DNA from: CAVSJJ01 sp963728395
GTDB taxonomy: Bacteria; Actinomycetota; Actinomycetes; Actinomycetales; Dermatophilaceae
Direction of reading: 5' to 3'
Assembly: GCA_963728395.1 (NCBI GenBank)
Contig: CAVSJJ010000008.1
Coordinates: forward strand, 434,001-498,000
Length of the DNA stretch: 64,000 nt
Part shown: positions 8,218 through 17,232 of the stretch, piece by piece
How positions within the stretch are numbered: the stretch's first letter is position 1
Layout: every line of letters begins with the position of its first letter
Program-made: the position numbers and the translations under genes
Notes under the pieces: model-generated
The model's database searches: none
The model's input: the letters and a program-made list of their open reading frames with translations, nothing else
What the model was told of the DNA's origin: nothing

Positions 8218-11200
8218 TCACTCCCAGTGCGGCGGACGCTGCTCGCGCAGCCAGCGGTCCCGGGCGTCGCGGTCCTCGCGCTCGCCCCACCCCGCGTCGG
8301 TGTCGTCGCGGGTCTGGTCGGGCTCGGAGCGCCGCCTGAGGATCCGCCGCCCCTTCGGCGTCTTGGGCGTCTTCGGCGGCGCCGGGGGCTCGGCCTGGCC
8401 CGTCGGGGCGTCGTCGCCCGAACGATCGGGCGCCACACCGGGATGGTCGGGGGCCGCGCCGGGCTCTCCCCGGCCAGCCTCCGGCTCGGCGGCATCGCCG
8501 TCCGCGGCCGTCCCGGGGCCCGCGGTGTCCGTCTCCTCCGGCTCGGGCACCGGCTCCTCCTCGTGCTCCGGGCCACGGCCCTCCGAGGCCGCGACGATCC
8601 GGGCGATGTCGGGTGCCGGGTCCCGGAAGATGTCGCTGCTCCACACCCGCAGGTGGCGCCAGCCGAGCCGGGCCAGCTGCTCCCCACGGAGCCGGTCGCG
8701 GTCCCGGGCGCTGCGCTGGGCGGCATACCCCAGGCCGTCGGACTCGACGGCGAGCAGGAGCCGTCCCGCCTCGTAGCGGTGCTCGACCGCGAGGTCGACC
8801 GGGTCGGCTGAGGAGCCGTAGTCCTCGTGCACGGTCAGTCCGTGGCTGCGCAGGCCGCGGGCCAGCTCGGCCATGACGACGGAGTGGTGGCCCGGGGGCG
8901 CGCCCTCGCTCTCGGGCGAGGGGCCGGGAGCGGCGCCGCCCTCGGCGGCATACCGGAGGAATTCGCGCAGCAGCCGGGCACCACGGGCCTTGAGCTTGCC
9001 CGGGTCGAGGTCGTCGGCGACCAGCGATGAGACAACGGTCATCCGGCGACGGGCCCGGGTCACCGCGACGTTGAGCCGACGCTCGCCGCCCTCGAGGTTG
9101 AGCGGCCCGAACCGGTGCAGGACCCGCCCGTGCGGCGTCTTGCCGTACCCGATCGTGAGAAGGACCGCGTCGCGCTCGTCGCCCTGGACCCGCTCGAGGT
9201 TCTTGACGAAGAACGGCTCGTCGCCGGTGCCGGCGAAGAAGGCCTGGACCTCGGCCGGTTCGTCGGAGAGGGCGTCCCGCATGGCGTCCTCGACGCGGGT
9301 CGCATGCTGGATCCCGAGGGCGATGACGCCGAGGGACTCCTCGGGCCGGGTCCGAGCATGGTCGAGGACGAGCCGGACGACCCGCTCGACCTCGGCCGCG
9401 GTCGACTCGACCGCGCCCGTTCCGTCATGGAGGACGCCGGTGCCCTCGACGAGCTCGTGGGTGAGGACCGGCCCGGTGCCGGTGCCGGGGAAGGTGACGA
9501 GCGACCCGTCGTAGATGTGGGCGTTGGCGAAGGCGATGAGCCGCTCGTCGAGCGAGCGGTAGTGCCAGGTGAGCCGCCGGCTGGGCAGCAGGGCCGCGAG
9601 CACGTCGAGGACCGACTCAACGCCCTCGGTGGGCAGGTCCTCCGCGGCGTCCGCGCCATCGGTCACCGTCGTGAAGAACGTCGTCGGGGGCAGCTGACGG
9701 GCGTCGCCGGCCACGACGACCTGATGTGCGCGGGAGATCGCCGACACCGCCTCCGCGGGCGGGATCTGCGAGGCCTCGTCGAAGACGACGACGTCGAACC
9801 ACATCCCCGGGGGGAGGACCGAGGCGACGACGAGCGGGCTCATCACCCAGCACGGCCGGGCCGACGTCGCAAGCCGGCCCGCCACCGGCAGGAGGTCACG
9901 CAGGCTCCTGTGCCGGCGTGACTTCGCGGCCTCGGTCCGGATGAGGCTCTCCTGGGCCGGGTCGTCCTCGACGGCTCGGCGCACGTGGTCGGCGACGGCC
10001 TCGCGGACCCGGGCGGCGTTGTCGCGGACGAGATCCGCGTCGGCGGCGGCGAAGTCGGCCGCGATCCGACGCAGCCGGTCACCCTGGTGACCCGCGAGCC
10101 GCTGGTCGCGGATCATGAGGTCTTCGAAGACCGAGGACCACCAGACGAGGTCGAGCTCGGCGGCGACGTCGTCGGCATCGACCCCGCGGCCGGCGAGGTC
10201 GGCCACGACCGCCCCGAAGCCGGCCGCCTCGAGATCGTCGAGGGTCCCGATGACGGTGGGGACGACGGCGAGGCGGTCCGGCCGGGCGTCGAGCTCGGCG
10301 AGTCGGGTGCGCAGCGTGTCGAGGTCGGCGTCCAGGAGCGGCTCGGCGCCGGGCCGGGCGGCCAGCCGCTCGTCGAGCCAGCGCAGGTCGGTGATGACGT
10401 CGTCGTATGCCGCGTGCGCGAGGTCGAGATCGACCGGGAGTTCGGGGCGGCCCCCGGCGCCGGCCATCTCGCGCCACGTGCTGCGCTGGGCGCTCGCCTC
10501 GATCAGGGCCGCGTGCAGGTCCTCCGGTGGCGGCCCCGGCCGCAGGAGGCGCCGGGCCTGGCGGACGAGCCGTCGGCGTTCGAACCAGCCGAACTCGATG
10601 CCGTTCGCCTTGCGGTAGGCCCGCTCACCCGTCGCCGCGACGAGGTCGTCGAGCGGCACGTCGAACACCTCGGGACGGAAGATCTCGAGGGTGTCTCGGA
10701 CCTTGGCGACGGTCTCGAGTGTCTGGCCCCACTCGCGCAGCGCGGTGGCGCGCGGCAGGTCGACCCCGGCGAACACCTCGTCGAGGGTCCGGGCGAGCGT
10801 GTCGACGCCGCCCCCCGCGAGGCGCGCCGTCACCTCACGAGCGGCCATCGCCTCCTCCGGCGTCCGGATCCGGGCTCCGAACCACGGGTCGCCGCTCGGC
10901 GCCCCCGGGTGCACGCCCGAGGGGTCGGTGATCTCGTCCCCGGCCCAGGCCCCGAGGGACGCCGCGGCCGCGAGCCGCCCACCGAGCTCGGCCACCTCCC
11001 CCCGGGAGTGCCTCGCCAGGGCGTCGCCGCGCAGCCGGACCCGACATCGCGGTGGGTGTGCTCGCGCGGCGAGGGCGCTGATGGCCTCCTGGGCCTGGTA
11101 GGCCGAGACGCCCCACGGCATCCGGACCTCGTGCATGGCCTCGACATGGCCGATGAGAGCGGCTCGGGCTGCCCGCACCGTGGCCACGGTCTCGTCCGGC

Positions 11201-12468
11201 GGCGGCCGGTCCGAGGCGGGCGCCGGGCGGACGGTGGCGACGTCGAGCCCCGACGCGAGCCGCTGGGCGATCCGGCGCCGGGGCTGGGCGCCGTCGTGGA
11301 GGTCGAGGACGAGCCCGCCGAGGCCCACCCGCTCGAGCCGACCGACGACGGCGTCGATCGCCGCCCGCTTCTCGGCGACGAAGAGGACCCGCTTGCCGTC
11401 CGCTGCGAGGCCCGCGACGAGGTTGGCGATCGTCTGCGACTTCCCGGTGCCGGGCGGCCCGTGGATGACGAGGTGGCTGCCCTCGCGGACGGCATCGATG
11501 GCCTCCTGCTGCGAGGAGTCGGCGTCGAGGACCACCCGGTCCCGCTCGGGGTCGCGGTCGAGGGGAGCTCTGGTGTCGGGGAGCTGGGAGCGGACCGCAC
11601 GCATCGCGTCGGGGTCGCCGGCGAGCGCGGCGACGACGTCGTGGTTGGCCAGGTCGACACCCTGGGTCGACAGATCGGCGACCATCGGCAGCTTGGCGTA
11701 GGAGAAGGTCCCGATGACGATCCGCGGGGCGATCGAGAAGTCGGGGACGTTCGCGCACGCCCGGCTCACCGCGGCATACACGGGGAAGGGGTCGAAGGAG
11801 TCGTTGGCCGACGCGAGCTCCTCGAGGGCGTCGGCGTCGAGGTCGATGCCCTGCTCGGTCGAGAGGTAGTGGACGAGGACGGGGTTGAGCTCGATGTCGT
11901 CGCTGAGGTCAAGGACGTAGTCGTGCTCGGCGGCCCCGGTGGGACGCAACGTGATCGGACGCAGCAGGACCGGCGCGGCCGGCACCCGGGTCACGGTGGG
12001 GCCGAGGCTCCACGTCGCCATGCCGAGGGCGAGGAAGCCGGTGGTGATGCCGCGCTCCTCCTTCAGCTCGCGGCTCTTCGCGGCGATGGCGCGAGCGCGA
12101 CGCAGGGCCTCGTCGTGGGCCCCGGCCTCACGGACCAGCGTCGAGAGGGTCGTCTCCCGGCCGGCCATGAACCGGGCGAGCCCGGCGGGGTGCGACGTCG
12201 TGAGGTCGAGGGTGCCGGTGGGCAGGTCGCGGTACCAGAGGAGGGTGTTGCGACCGCCGAGGTCGACGAGGTGCCGGGTCCAGGCGGACACGGCCGCACC
12301 GACCCGGTCGGCCCGTGGGTCCGCCGCCGGGTCGCCGGCGTCGGGACCCTCTGGGTCCCGGGGGGGACGCCCCTGCACCGGCCCCGCCGGGCGTTCGGGG
12401 TCCTCGGGCGCGCCGGGACCGGCACTCGGGCTGGGGTCCCGGCTCGGGTCGGGGCCGGCCGTGCTCAC
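8218..12468 (-). CDS. DUF4011 - SF1 helicase - Vsr/DUF559-like nuclease protein
   Basis: 1416 residues. After a Pro-rich start, residues 55-300 match the DUF4011 region (WTRHLVDLGGRNTLLWYRDL). SF1 helicase motifs follow: Walker A HGPPGTGKSQT near 337, motif II WFDVVVFDEASQIPPAE near 895, motif III GDARQLPP, and motif VI NVAVTRARRRM. Residues about 1210-1300 are a Vsr/DUF559-like PD-(D/E)xK fold: PVDLAVEH, LLLAVESDG, LGWRHLRVWSSDIF. The C-terminus is Pro/Glu-rich and low complexity. Single proteins with DUF4011, helicase and Vsr-like domains have been linked to phage defence, so a DNA-processing or defence role is plausible but inferred. No other defence gene sits beside it; two identical hairpins lie just upstream. 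Confidence 0.85.
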   Translation of the reverse strand: MSTAGPDPSRDPSPSAGPGAPEDPERPAGPVQGRPPRDPEGPDAGDPAADPRADRVGAAVSAWTRHLVDLGGRNTLLWYRDLPTGTLDLTTSHPAGLARFMAGRETTLSTLVREAGAHDEALRRARAIAAKSRELKEERGITTGFLALGMATWSLGPTVTRVPAAPVLLRPITLRPTGAAEHDYVLDLSDDIELNPVLVHYLSTEQGIDLDADALEELASANDSFDPFPVYAAVSRACANVPDFSIAPRIVIGTFSYAKLPMVADLSTQGVDLANHDVVAALAGDPDAMRAVRSQLPDTRAPLDRDPERDRVVLDADSSQQEAIDAVREGSHLVIHGPPGTGKSQTIANLVAGLAADGKRVLFVAEKRAAIDAVVGRLERVGLGGLVLDLHDGAQPRRRIAQRLASGLDVATVRPAPASDRPPPDETVATVRAARAALIGHVEAMHEVRMPWGVSAYQAQEAISALAARAHPPRCRVRLRGDALARHSRGEVAELGGRLAAAASLGAWAGDEITDPSGVHPGAPSGDPWFGARIRTPEEAMAAREVTARLAGGGVDTLARTLDEVFAGVDLPRATALREWGQTLETVAKVRDTLEIFRPEVFDVPLDDLVAATGERAYRKANGIEFGWFERRRLVRQARRLLRPGPPPEDLHAALIEASAQRSTWREMAGAGGRPELPVDLDLAHAAYDDVITDLRWLDERLAARPGAEPLLDADLDTLRTRLAELDARPDRLAVVPTVIGTLDDLEAAGFGAVVADLAGRGVDADDVAAELDLVWWSSVFEDLMIRDQRLAGHQGDRLRRIAADFAAADADLVRDNAARVREAVADHVRRAVEDDPAQESLIRTEAAKSRRHRSLRDLLPVAGRLATSARPCWVMSPLVVASVLPPGMWFDVVVFDEASQIPPAEAVSAISRAHQVVVAGDARQLPPTTFFTTVTDGADAAEDLPTEGVESVLDVLAALLPSRRLTWHYRSLDERLIAFANAHIYDGSLVTFPGTGTGPVLTHELVEGTGVLHDGTGAVESTAAEVERVVRLVLDHARTRPEESLGVIALGIQHATRVEDAMRDALSDEPAEVQAFFAGTGDEPFFVKNLERVQGDERDAVLLTIGYGKTPHGRVLHRFGPLNLEGGERRLNVAVTRARRRMTVVSSLVADDLDPGKLKARGARLLREFLRYAAEGGAAPGPSPESEGAPPGHHSVVMAELARGLRSHGLTVHEDYGSSADPVDLAVEHRYEAGRLLLAVESDGLGYAAQRSARDRDRLRGEQLARLGWRHLRVWSSDIFRDPAPDIARIVAASEGRGPEHEEEPVPEPEETDTAGPGTAADGDAAEPEAGRGEPGAAPDHPGVAPDRSGDDAPTGQAEPPAPPKTPKTPKGRRILRRRSEPDQTRDDTDAGWGEREDRDARDRWLREQRPPHWE

Positions 12469-12528
12469 CTCAGCAGGCTAACAACGGGTGGGCCGGCGAC
12501 CGGTGAGACTGGCCGGTCCCGCGCCTCA

Positions 12529-12636
12529 TTCGAGGTATTCCGGTGCCGCCGGCAGGTCCCCGAATACCTCGACCCCCAGCGCGCACGCCCGTTCGAGGTA
12601 TTCCGGTGCCGCCGGCAGGTCCCCGAATACCTCGAA
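12529..12636. repeat. Two identical 44-nt hairpin repeats
   Basis: A 44-nt sequence occurs twice without mismatch at 12529-12572 and 12592-12635, period 63. Each copy has arms CGAGGTATTC / GAATACCTCG (10 bp, perfect) around a 21-nt loop that holds a smaller TGCCG/CGGCA stem. The pair lies between the start of the helicase gene and the end of the MFS gene, both on the minus strand. They could be terminators of the MFS gene or a REP-like repeat family. Confidence 0.8.
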
Positions 12637-12678
12637 CCCGGCGAAGGGTCCGGGAGGCAGGACCCCCGGGTATGCCGG

Positions 12679-14010
12679 TCACACGGGCTCGGCGTCCGCC
12701 GCCCGTGTCGGCCGGTCCGCGCCGGCCTCCGGTCCGGCGTCGGAGCCGGGGCCGGACCCGGTGGGGGTGAGCCCGGCCGCGACGCCGATGACGACGGCGA
12801 AACCGAGGGCGACGAGTGCGAGAGCATGGAAGCTGCCGCGGTCGACGATCACCCCGGCGACGGCGCCACCGAGGCCGGCGGCCAGCCCCATGACGAGGTC
12901 GGACGCGCCCTGGGCCCCCGGGCGCTCCGCCGCCGGCACCGCGGAGGTGAGCAGGGTCGAGCCGGAGACGAGGGTGCACGACCACCCGACGCCGAGGAGG
13001 AACAGGCCGAGCAGGAGCCGGCCCGAGCTCCCGGCCGGGGCGGCGGAGGCGAGCAGGGTCGCGGTCGAGAGGATCAGCGATCCCGCGACGGCGACCGCTC
13101 GGCCGCCGAACCGGTCGACGGCCATCCCGGTGAGCGGCGAGAGGGCGTACATGCCGAGGATGTGAACGCTGATGACGAAGCCGATGACGGTCAGCTCCGC
13201 GTGGCCGGCCCTCATGTGCAGCGGCGTCATCACCATGACGCTGACCATGACGCCATGGCCGAGGGCGAGTGCGACCAGCCCGAGCGTGGCGACGGGCCGC
13301 GCGAGGATGACCCGCAGGCCGCGCACGACCGAGCCGTGGGGCGCGGTGGCCGGGTCGGCGGCGTCGTCCGCGATGACGTCGAGGGCGGCGAGCCGGCGGG
13401 CATCGAGGAGTGGGTCGGGGCGCAGCCGGAGCAGGATGACGACGATCCCGAGGACGAACCCGATGAGCGAGAAGACGAACGGGCCCGTGAGGCGGGGCAG
13501 CCCGAGGGCAGCCGCCACCGGGGCGCTCGGGCCGATGAGGTTGGGTCCGAGGACGCTGCCGATCGTCGTCGACCACACGACGATCGACAGGTCGCGCCCA
13601 CGGTGGGCCGGGAGCGCGAGGTCGACGGCGGCATACCGGGCCTGGCTGTTCGACGCGGTGGCGCCACCGAAGAGGACGCTCGCAGCGAGCAGGAGGGGGA
13701 AGGAGCGGACGACGCCGGCGGTGATGAGCCCGACCGCGCCGGCGAGGGCGAGGGCGTAGCCGAAGACGAGGCCGGGGCGGCGCCCGTGGGCGGCCATGAT
13801 CCGGACCATGGGGACGGCGATGAGCGCGGCGCCGAGGACCTGGAAGGTGCCGCCGAGGCCGGCATACGTCGTGGCCCCGGAGACGTCCGCGGCGAGCAGG
13901 GCACCGACCGCGATGCCGGCGGAGAGCCCGACGCCACCGAGGATCTGGGAGCCGACGAGGGTGCCGAGGACGCGGCGTTGCCCGGCGCTGCGGGTCGACG
14001 TTGCGGTCAC
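12679..14010 (-). CDS. MFS permease
   Basis: 443-residue major facilitator protein with about twelve hydrophobic segments. Visible MFS features include IAVPMVRIMAAHGRRPGLVFGYALAL between the second and third helices (the loop-2 region with paired Arg), and SPLTGMAVDRFGGRAVAVAG in the second half at the equivalent loop. Each half carries six segments. The substrate cannot be predicted. Start is the GTG at 14010 (TATSTRSAGQRRVLG); the frame is open upstream to 14262 but that stretch is Arg/Pro-rich and contains hairpins, so it is probably untranslated. Ribosome site is weak. The tail after residue 415 is low complexity. Confidence 0.82.
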   Translation of the reverse strand: MTATSTRSAGQRRVLGTLVGSQILGGVGLSAGIAVGALLAADVSGATTYAGLGGTFQVLGAALIAVPMVRIMAAHGRRPGLVFGYALALAGAVGLITAGVVRSFPLLLAASVLFGGATASNSQARYAAVDLALPAHRGRDLSIVVWSTTIGSVLGPNLIGPSAPVAAALGLPRLTGPFVFSLIGFVLGIVVILLRLRPDPLLDARRLAALDVIADDAADPATAPHGSVVRGLRVILARPVATLGLVALALGHGVMVSVMVMTPLHMRAGHAELTVIGFVISVHILGMYALSPLTGMAVDRFGGRAVAVAGSLILSTATLLASAAPAGSSGRLLLGLFLLGVGWSCTLVSGSTLLTSAVPAAERPGAQGASDLVMGLAAGLGGAVAGVIVDRGSFHALALVALGFAVVIGVAAGLTPTGSGPGSDAGPEAGADRPTRAADAEPV

Positions 14011-14098
14011 CGGGAAAGTATGCCGTGGGCCGGGCGCTTCGGGTACGCCCGGCCCACGGGGTCGGTGGCCAGGCTCGGGGGCCTGGGCGGGTGATGCC

Positions 14099-14127
14099 GC
14101 CGGATCCCCCACCCCGAGGGATCCGGC
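14099..14127. repeat. Inverted repeat, 10-bp stem
   Basis: GCCGGATCCC at 14099-14108 and GGGATCCGGC at 14118-14127, 9-nt loop. It lies upstream of the MFS gene start, in the region leading to the tRNA. Could be a terminator for rightward or leftward transcription; no associated gene decides. Confidence 0.6.
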
Positions 14128-14192
14128 GACCCTGGCAGTGCCCGCGCCGGTGCTGGTCCGGCGACGAAAGCGCTGGTGGCGCCACCCTGGTG

Positions 14193-14261
14193 TGAGGCGC
14201 CGCCTCGTGTCCCTCGGCTGGTGGGCCCCTCGGCTCCTCCAGCCCACGAGGCGGCGCCTCA
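14193..14261. repeat. 17-bp perfect inverted repeat followed by AT-rich pocket
   Basis: Arms 14193-14209 and 14245-14261 (TGAGGCGCCGCCTCGTG and its exact complement) with a 35-nt spacer. Immediately to the right, 14262-14345 is AT-rich and contains TTGACT at about 14308, a possible -35 hexamer facing the tRNA gene, with no good -10. The remaining 14346-14502 holds no supported gene. Confidence 0.65.
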
Positions 14262-14502
14262 TGCGATGACAATAGCGGCTGAGATTTACCCTGTCATGGG
14301 TTTCTCTTGACTATTTCTTTACTCGGCACTGACTAGTCCGTATCGCGGCACGAGAGAGCCCGGTGTGACTGGAGGGGACCACGGAGCAGCACCGGATCCC
14401 TGGGCTGGGCGGGTTCCTGAAGCGACCCATGGGCCCCTCGTCGCGGGTCCCGTAGGCTGGGCGCCGGCCTGGCGGCGCCCAACGTCGTCGGCCGGCCTTC
14501 CC

Positions 14503-14574
14503 GCCCTCGTAGCTCAGGGGAAGAGCACCGCTCTCCTAAAGCGGGTGTCGCAGGTTCGAATCCTGCCGGGGGCA
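14503..14574 (+). tRNA. tRNA-Arg (anticodon CCU)
   Basis: 72-nt cloverleaf. Acceptor strands GCCCTCG and CGGGGGC pair fully (one T:G), followed by discriminator A; CCA is not encoded. The D arm has TAGCTCAGGGGAAGAGC, the anticodon stem CCGCT/AGCGG encloses loop CTCCTAA with anticodon CCT, and the T arm GCAGGTTCGAATCCTGC is standard. It reads AGG codons. Its 3' part from 14533 is duplicated at 27709-27752, so this gene is the integration site of the element to its right; the tRNA stays intact. Confidence 0.97.
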
Positions 14575-14576
14575 CT
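14533..14576 (+). other. attL (44-bp core within tRNA-Arg)
   Basis: Identical to 27709-27752. It starts CTCCTAAAGCGGG and ends GCCGGGGGCACT, so it spans anticodon loop, T arm and acceptor 3' strand plus two bases beyond the tRNA. Confidence 0.95.
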
Positions 14577-14591
14577 TGGTGTTTGCGCAGG

Positions 14592-15740
14592 TCAGCGGCC
14601 TGCCCGGTCGGCCGTTGGGGATGCCTGGAGCCCGGCAGAGGGCGTCCGCGTCCCCGTGGCGTCCCCGAGAACGGCGTTGACCCGGGCCACGGCCGCGCGG
14701 TCGGCGTCGGTGCCCATGAGGTGCCCGTACGTGTCGAGGGTGAGCTTGGCCGTCGAGTGGCCCAGCCAGCTCGAGACCGTCTTGATGTCGACGCCGGCGG
14801 CGATCCACAGGCTGGCAGCCGTGTGCCGCAGGTCGTGGGGACGCCGGCCGAGGTTCGTCGCGGACCAGTGGACGGCGCGTCGCCAGTTCTGGGCATGGAG
14901 GTAGCCGCCGCCCGGGGCCGGGAAGAGCAGGTCCTCCGGCGCCCGGCCGTGGGCCCAGTCCTCGACGACCGGGCGGACCAGGTCGCTGAGCGGGACGAGG
15001 CGGCTGTGGCCGCTCTTCGTCGTGGCCCGCTCGATGGGGGCGCTCGTCCGGCCGGACTGGGGTACGGACCGGTGGACGGCCAGCGCCGGGTACGGCACCG
15101 AGACCACGTCCTTCACCCGCAGACCGCGCAGCTCACCGAGCCTCAGCCCGGTCAGGGCCAGGACGAGGGTGACGTCGGCGTAGCGCCCGCCGTGGGCGCG
15201 TTGGGTCTCGACGACCTCGAGGAGAACCTCGAGCGGGAACGGGTGGATCTCGACAACCTTCCCGGTTCGCGAGTCCGGACGCGGCAGTGGCACCGCGGCG
15301 GCGGGCGAGACGACCAGGCGTCGGGTGCGGACGGCATACGCGAAGAGGCCGCGGACCGTGCTGCGGACCCGGGCCGCGGTGCGCACCGACCTGGTCGTGG
15401 CGAGGTGGGTGAGGAACCGCTCGACGTGCGGAGCAGTGATCGAGCCGATGGGCAGCCTGCCCCAGGCGGGGACGATGTGGACCCGCAGGGCGCTCTCGTC
15501 GGACTCCCAGCCGCGGACGGAGAGCTGGCCGCGGCGGGCCTCGCGGTACTCGTTGGCCAGCTCGGCGACCGTCATCTTGCCCGCCGACGGCGGCACGAAC
15601 TCGCCGAGGGCCAGCAGCCGGATCTGCTCGGCCTCCCACCGCAGCGCATCGCCGCGCCGGGTGAAGGTGCGGTCGGCGACGACGATGCCGCGCGACTTCA
15701 CGCGCGCCCGCCAGCGGCCGTTGGCGGTCTTGTTGACCAT
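14592..15740 (-). CDS. int: Tyrosine integrase
   Basis: 382-residue site-specific recombinase that would insert and excise the element at the tRNA-Arg att core. The N-terminal arm-binding region (MVNKTANGRWRARVKSRG) precedes a core-binding domain (KMTVAELANEYREARRGQLS) and a catalytic domain with LTGLRLGELRGL (first Arg), TKSGHSRLVP (Lys region), HDLRHTAASLW (His-x-x-Arg), SSWLGHSTAKLTLDTYGHL (second His and nucleophile Tyr). Its stop lies 18 nt from the att core. The ATG at 15740 overlaps the xis stop (TGATG), so the two are translationally coupled. Confidence 0.95.
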   Translation of the reverse strand: MVNKTANGRWRARVKSRGIVVADRTFTRRGDALRWEAEQIRLLALGEFVPPSAGKMTVAELANEYREARRGQLSVRGWESDESALRVHIVPAWGRLPIGSITAPHVERFLTHLATTRSVRTAARVRSTVRGLFAYAVRTRRLVVSPAAAVPLPRPDSRTGKVVEIHPFPLEVLLEVVETQRAHGGRYADVTLVLALTGLRLGELRGLRVKDVVSVPYPALAVHRSVPQSGRTSAPIERATTKSGHSRLVPLSDLVRPVVEDWAHGRAPEDLLFPAPGGGYLHAQNWRRAVHWSATNLGRRPHDLRHTAASLWIAAGVDIKTVSSWLGHSTAKLTLDTYGHLMGTDADRAAVARVNAVLGDATGTRTPSAGLQASPTADRAGR

Positions 15741-15952
15741 CAGCCGGCCTCGCGCTGGGCTTCGATCCAGGCGTTGAGCTCGGCCGGGGTCCAGAAGCAG
15801 CGGCGGCCGATCTTGATGGCGGGCGCGAACCGGCCGTGGGTGCGCAGGTAGCCGAGGGTGTCCCGGGTGATCCGGCACCACGCGGCCGCCTCGTTGACCG
15901 ACAGCAGCCGCGGGGGCTGGACCTGCTCGTCCTGGGTGGTGGTCTCGGTCAT
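15740..15952 (-). CDS. xis: Excisionase / MerR-like HTH protein
   Basis: 70 residues from the ATG at 15952, which has GAGGAG 6-8 nt upstream; an in-frame ATG at 15976 (also with an AGGAG) would add 8 residues, so the start is ambiguous. The core LLSVNEAAAWCRITRDTLGYLRTHGRFAPAIKIGRRCFWTPAELNAWIEAQ is shown in pieces: LLSVNEAAAWCRITRDTL (winged HTH), then IKIGRRCFWTPAELNAWI, typical of excisionase/AlpA-like proteins. It is expected to bind arm sites and steer the integrase to excision. One-base overlap with int. Confidence 0.88.
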   Translation of the reverse strand: MTETTTQDEQVQPPRLLSVNEAAAWCRITRDTLGYLRTHGRFAPAIKIGRRCFWTPAELNAWIEAQREAG

Positions 15953-16057
15953 CGCGTTCTCCTCGGTGATCGTCATCGGTGTTCTTCTCCTCTATCTCGT
16001 ATGCCGTGGTCCGTCACCATCGGCTCGGTGTGCTGTGGATAGGCGCGGCACGGGGCA

Positions 16058-16459
16058 CTACCTGTGGACACGCTCGTGGTCCTCCACCGCGGCCGCGATC
16101 AGTCGGAGCTGACGACGGGCGTACCGTCGCTGAGCGGCTTCGAGGTCTTGTCCGTGCGCGTAGAGCGTCATCAGGCCCGGCCAGCCGGAGGCGGATCCGG
16201 CGAGCAGGCGGAGGAGGGTGCGCTGGGCGGCGTCGGGCAGCCGGAGGTGGCGCAGCATCGCCTTGGTGGTGGCGCGGGAGTTGCCGCCCGCCGTGCCGTT
16301 GGCCAGCGTGCGCATCGGTTCGGCCGCTCCGTTGATGCGGGCCACGTCGAGGCGCGCGGCCAGGACCTCGAGGGCGGGGATCAGCCGCACCTGTCGCAGC
16401 GCTCGGGGCGTCACGCGGAGTTGCCGGATTGCCCACTCCTGGAACGGCTCTGGGCTCAT
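16058..16459 (-). CDS. Unknown element-borne protein
   Basis: 133 residues, not recognised. Basic and Arg/Leu-rich, apparently all helical: RQLRVTPRALRQVRLIPAL, then LRHLRLPDAAQRTLLRLLAG and RRYARRQLRLIAAAVEDHERV. No TM segment or signal. Its ATG overlaps the stop of the upstream gene by 4 nt (ATGA), so the pair is coupled. Position next to xis suggests a role in element regulation or replication, which is only inference. Confidence 0.6.
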   Translation of the reverse strand: MSPEPFQEWAIRQLRVTPRALRQVRLIPALEVLAARLDVARINGAAEPMRTLANGTAGGNSRATTKAMLRHLRLPDAAQRTLLRLLAGSASGWPGLMTLYAHGQDLEAAQRRYARRQLRLIAAAVEDHERVHR

Positions 16460-16887
16460 GGCTGTGGCCTCTCGTCGAGGCCGACGAACCGCACGATCGC
16501 GTCAGCAGGGACTGCGGTCAAGCCGTGGAGCGAGTCGGCGTGGGCCGCCCGAGCGCTCCCCCGGTGCCCGCGGCAGGCTGCCCGCACCAGTGCTCGCCGC
16601 AGCTCGGCCGGCGCCATCGCGCGGGCCTCTGGCTCGTGCTGCATGAGCCAGCCCATGGCGGCGAGCAGCTCGACCGTGGCGTGCTCGACCGTCACCTCCA
16701 CCGGGCGCCGGGAGCCGGCCGGCGTCACGTACCGACGCCGGCGCGTGCACACGGCGTCCCGCACCGCGATCCACAACGCATCCCTCGCCGGAGAGGCGAC
16801 CGCCAACGTCGAGCACCTGGCCAACACCTGCGCCACACCGACGCCCAGCCTGTCCACACCGTGCGCTCCCTGCCTCGAGCCGCCCAT
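16456..16887 (-). CDS. Unknown element-borne protein
   Basis: 143 residues from the ATG at 16887, chosen because GGAGG lies about 5 nt upstream; an ATG 12 nt further upstream is also possible. Not recognised. The C-terminal half (VEVTVEHATVELLAAMGWLM, then PAELRRALVRAACRGHRGS) is helical and basic; the middle has CTRRRRYVTPAGS. No TM segment. First gene of a likely operon running 16887 to 14592 (this gene, the 133-residue gene, xis, int). Confidence 0.55.
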   Translation of the reverse strand: MGGSRQGAHGVDRLGVGVAQVLARCSTLAVASPARDALWIAVRDAVCTRRRRYVTPAGSRRPVEVTVEHATVELLAAMGWLMQHEPEARAMAPAELRRALVRAACRGHRGSARAAHADSLHGLTAVPADAIVRFVGLDERPQP

Positions 16888-17232
16888 CGTGCCCTCCATC
16901 GAGTGAGTCCCTTCACCCCCTAAAGCGAAATCGGGGTTCTACGTGCTCACTTCTGGACAAGTCGCATCGGGCGACCTCCGCGAGGACGCCAGATTGGGCC
17001 CCGCAGGTTCGCCGGACCGCAGCGGCAGCGGCGCGGGCATCCCCATCCGTGCCGACGATCCGATCCCCAGCCGGGCGACGGTCAGGATGGTCGACCGAGA
17101 GGTCACCGGATGGCTACCCCAGGTCGGCCGAGAGGGGCGTTGTCTCACTCTCATGCTTGATATGTGGGTGATCCGCGTGGTCACCGGCGCTCCTACGTTG
17201 GGGTTGTCCGTTCTCCTCGAGGAGGCACCCTG
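16888..17232. other. Gene-poor junction between element backbone and nested block
   Basis: No convincing gene in about 345 bp. It should hold the promoter of the leftward operon ending at int and that of the rightward recombinase pair. The left 13-bp inverted repeat of the recombinase unit lies at 17161-17173. A 96-codon frame at 16943-17233 has no family signature and is not called. Confidence 0.5.

Noticed and set aside
9985..14094. 1369-codon plus-strand frame
   Set aside because: Low-complexity Arg/Gly/Glu antisense shadow of the helicase and MFS genes; no domain signature.
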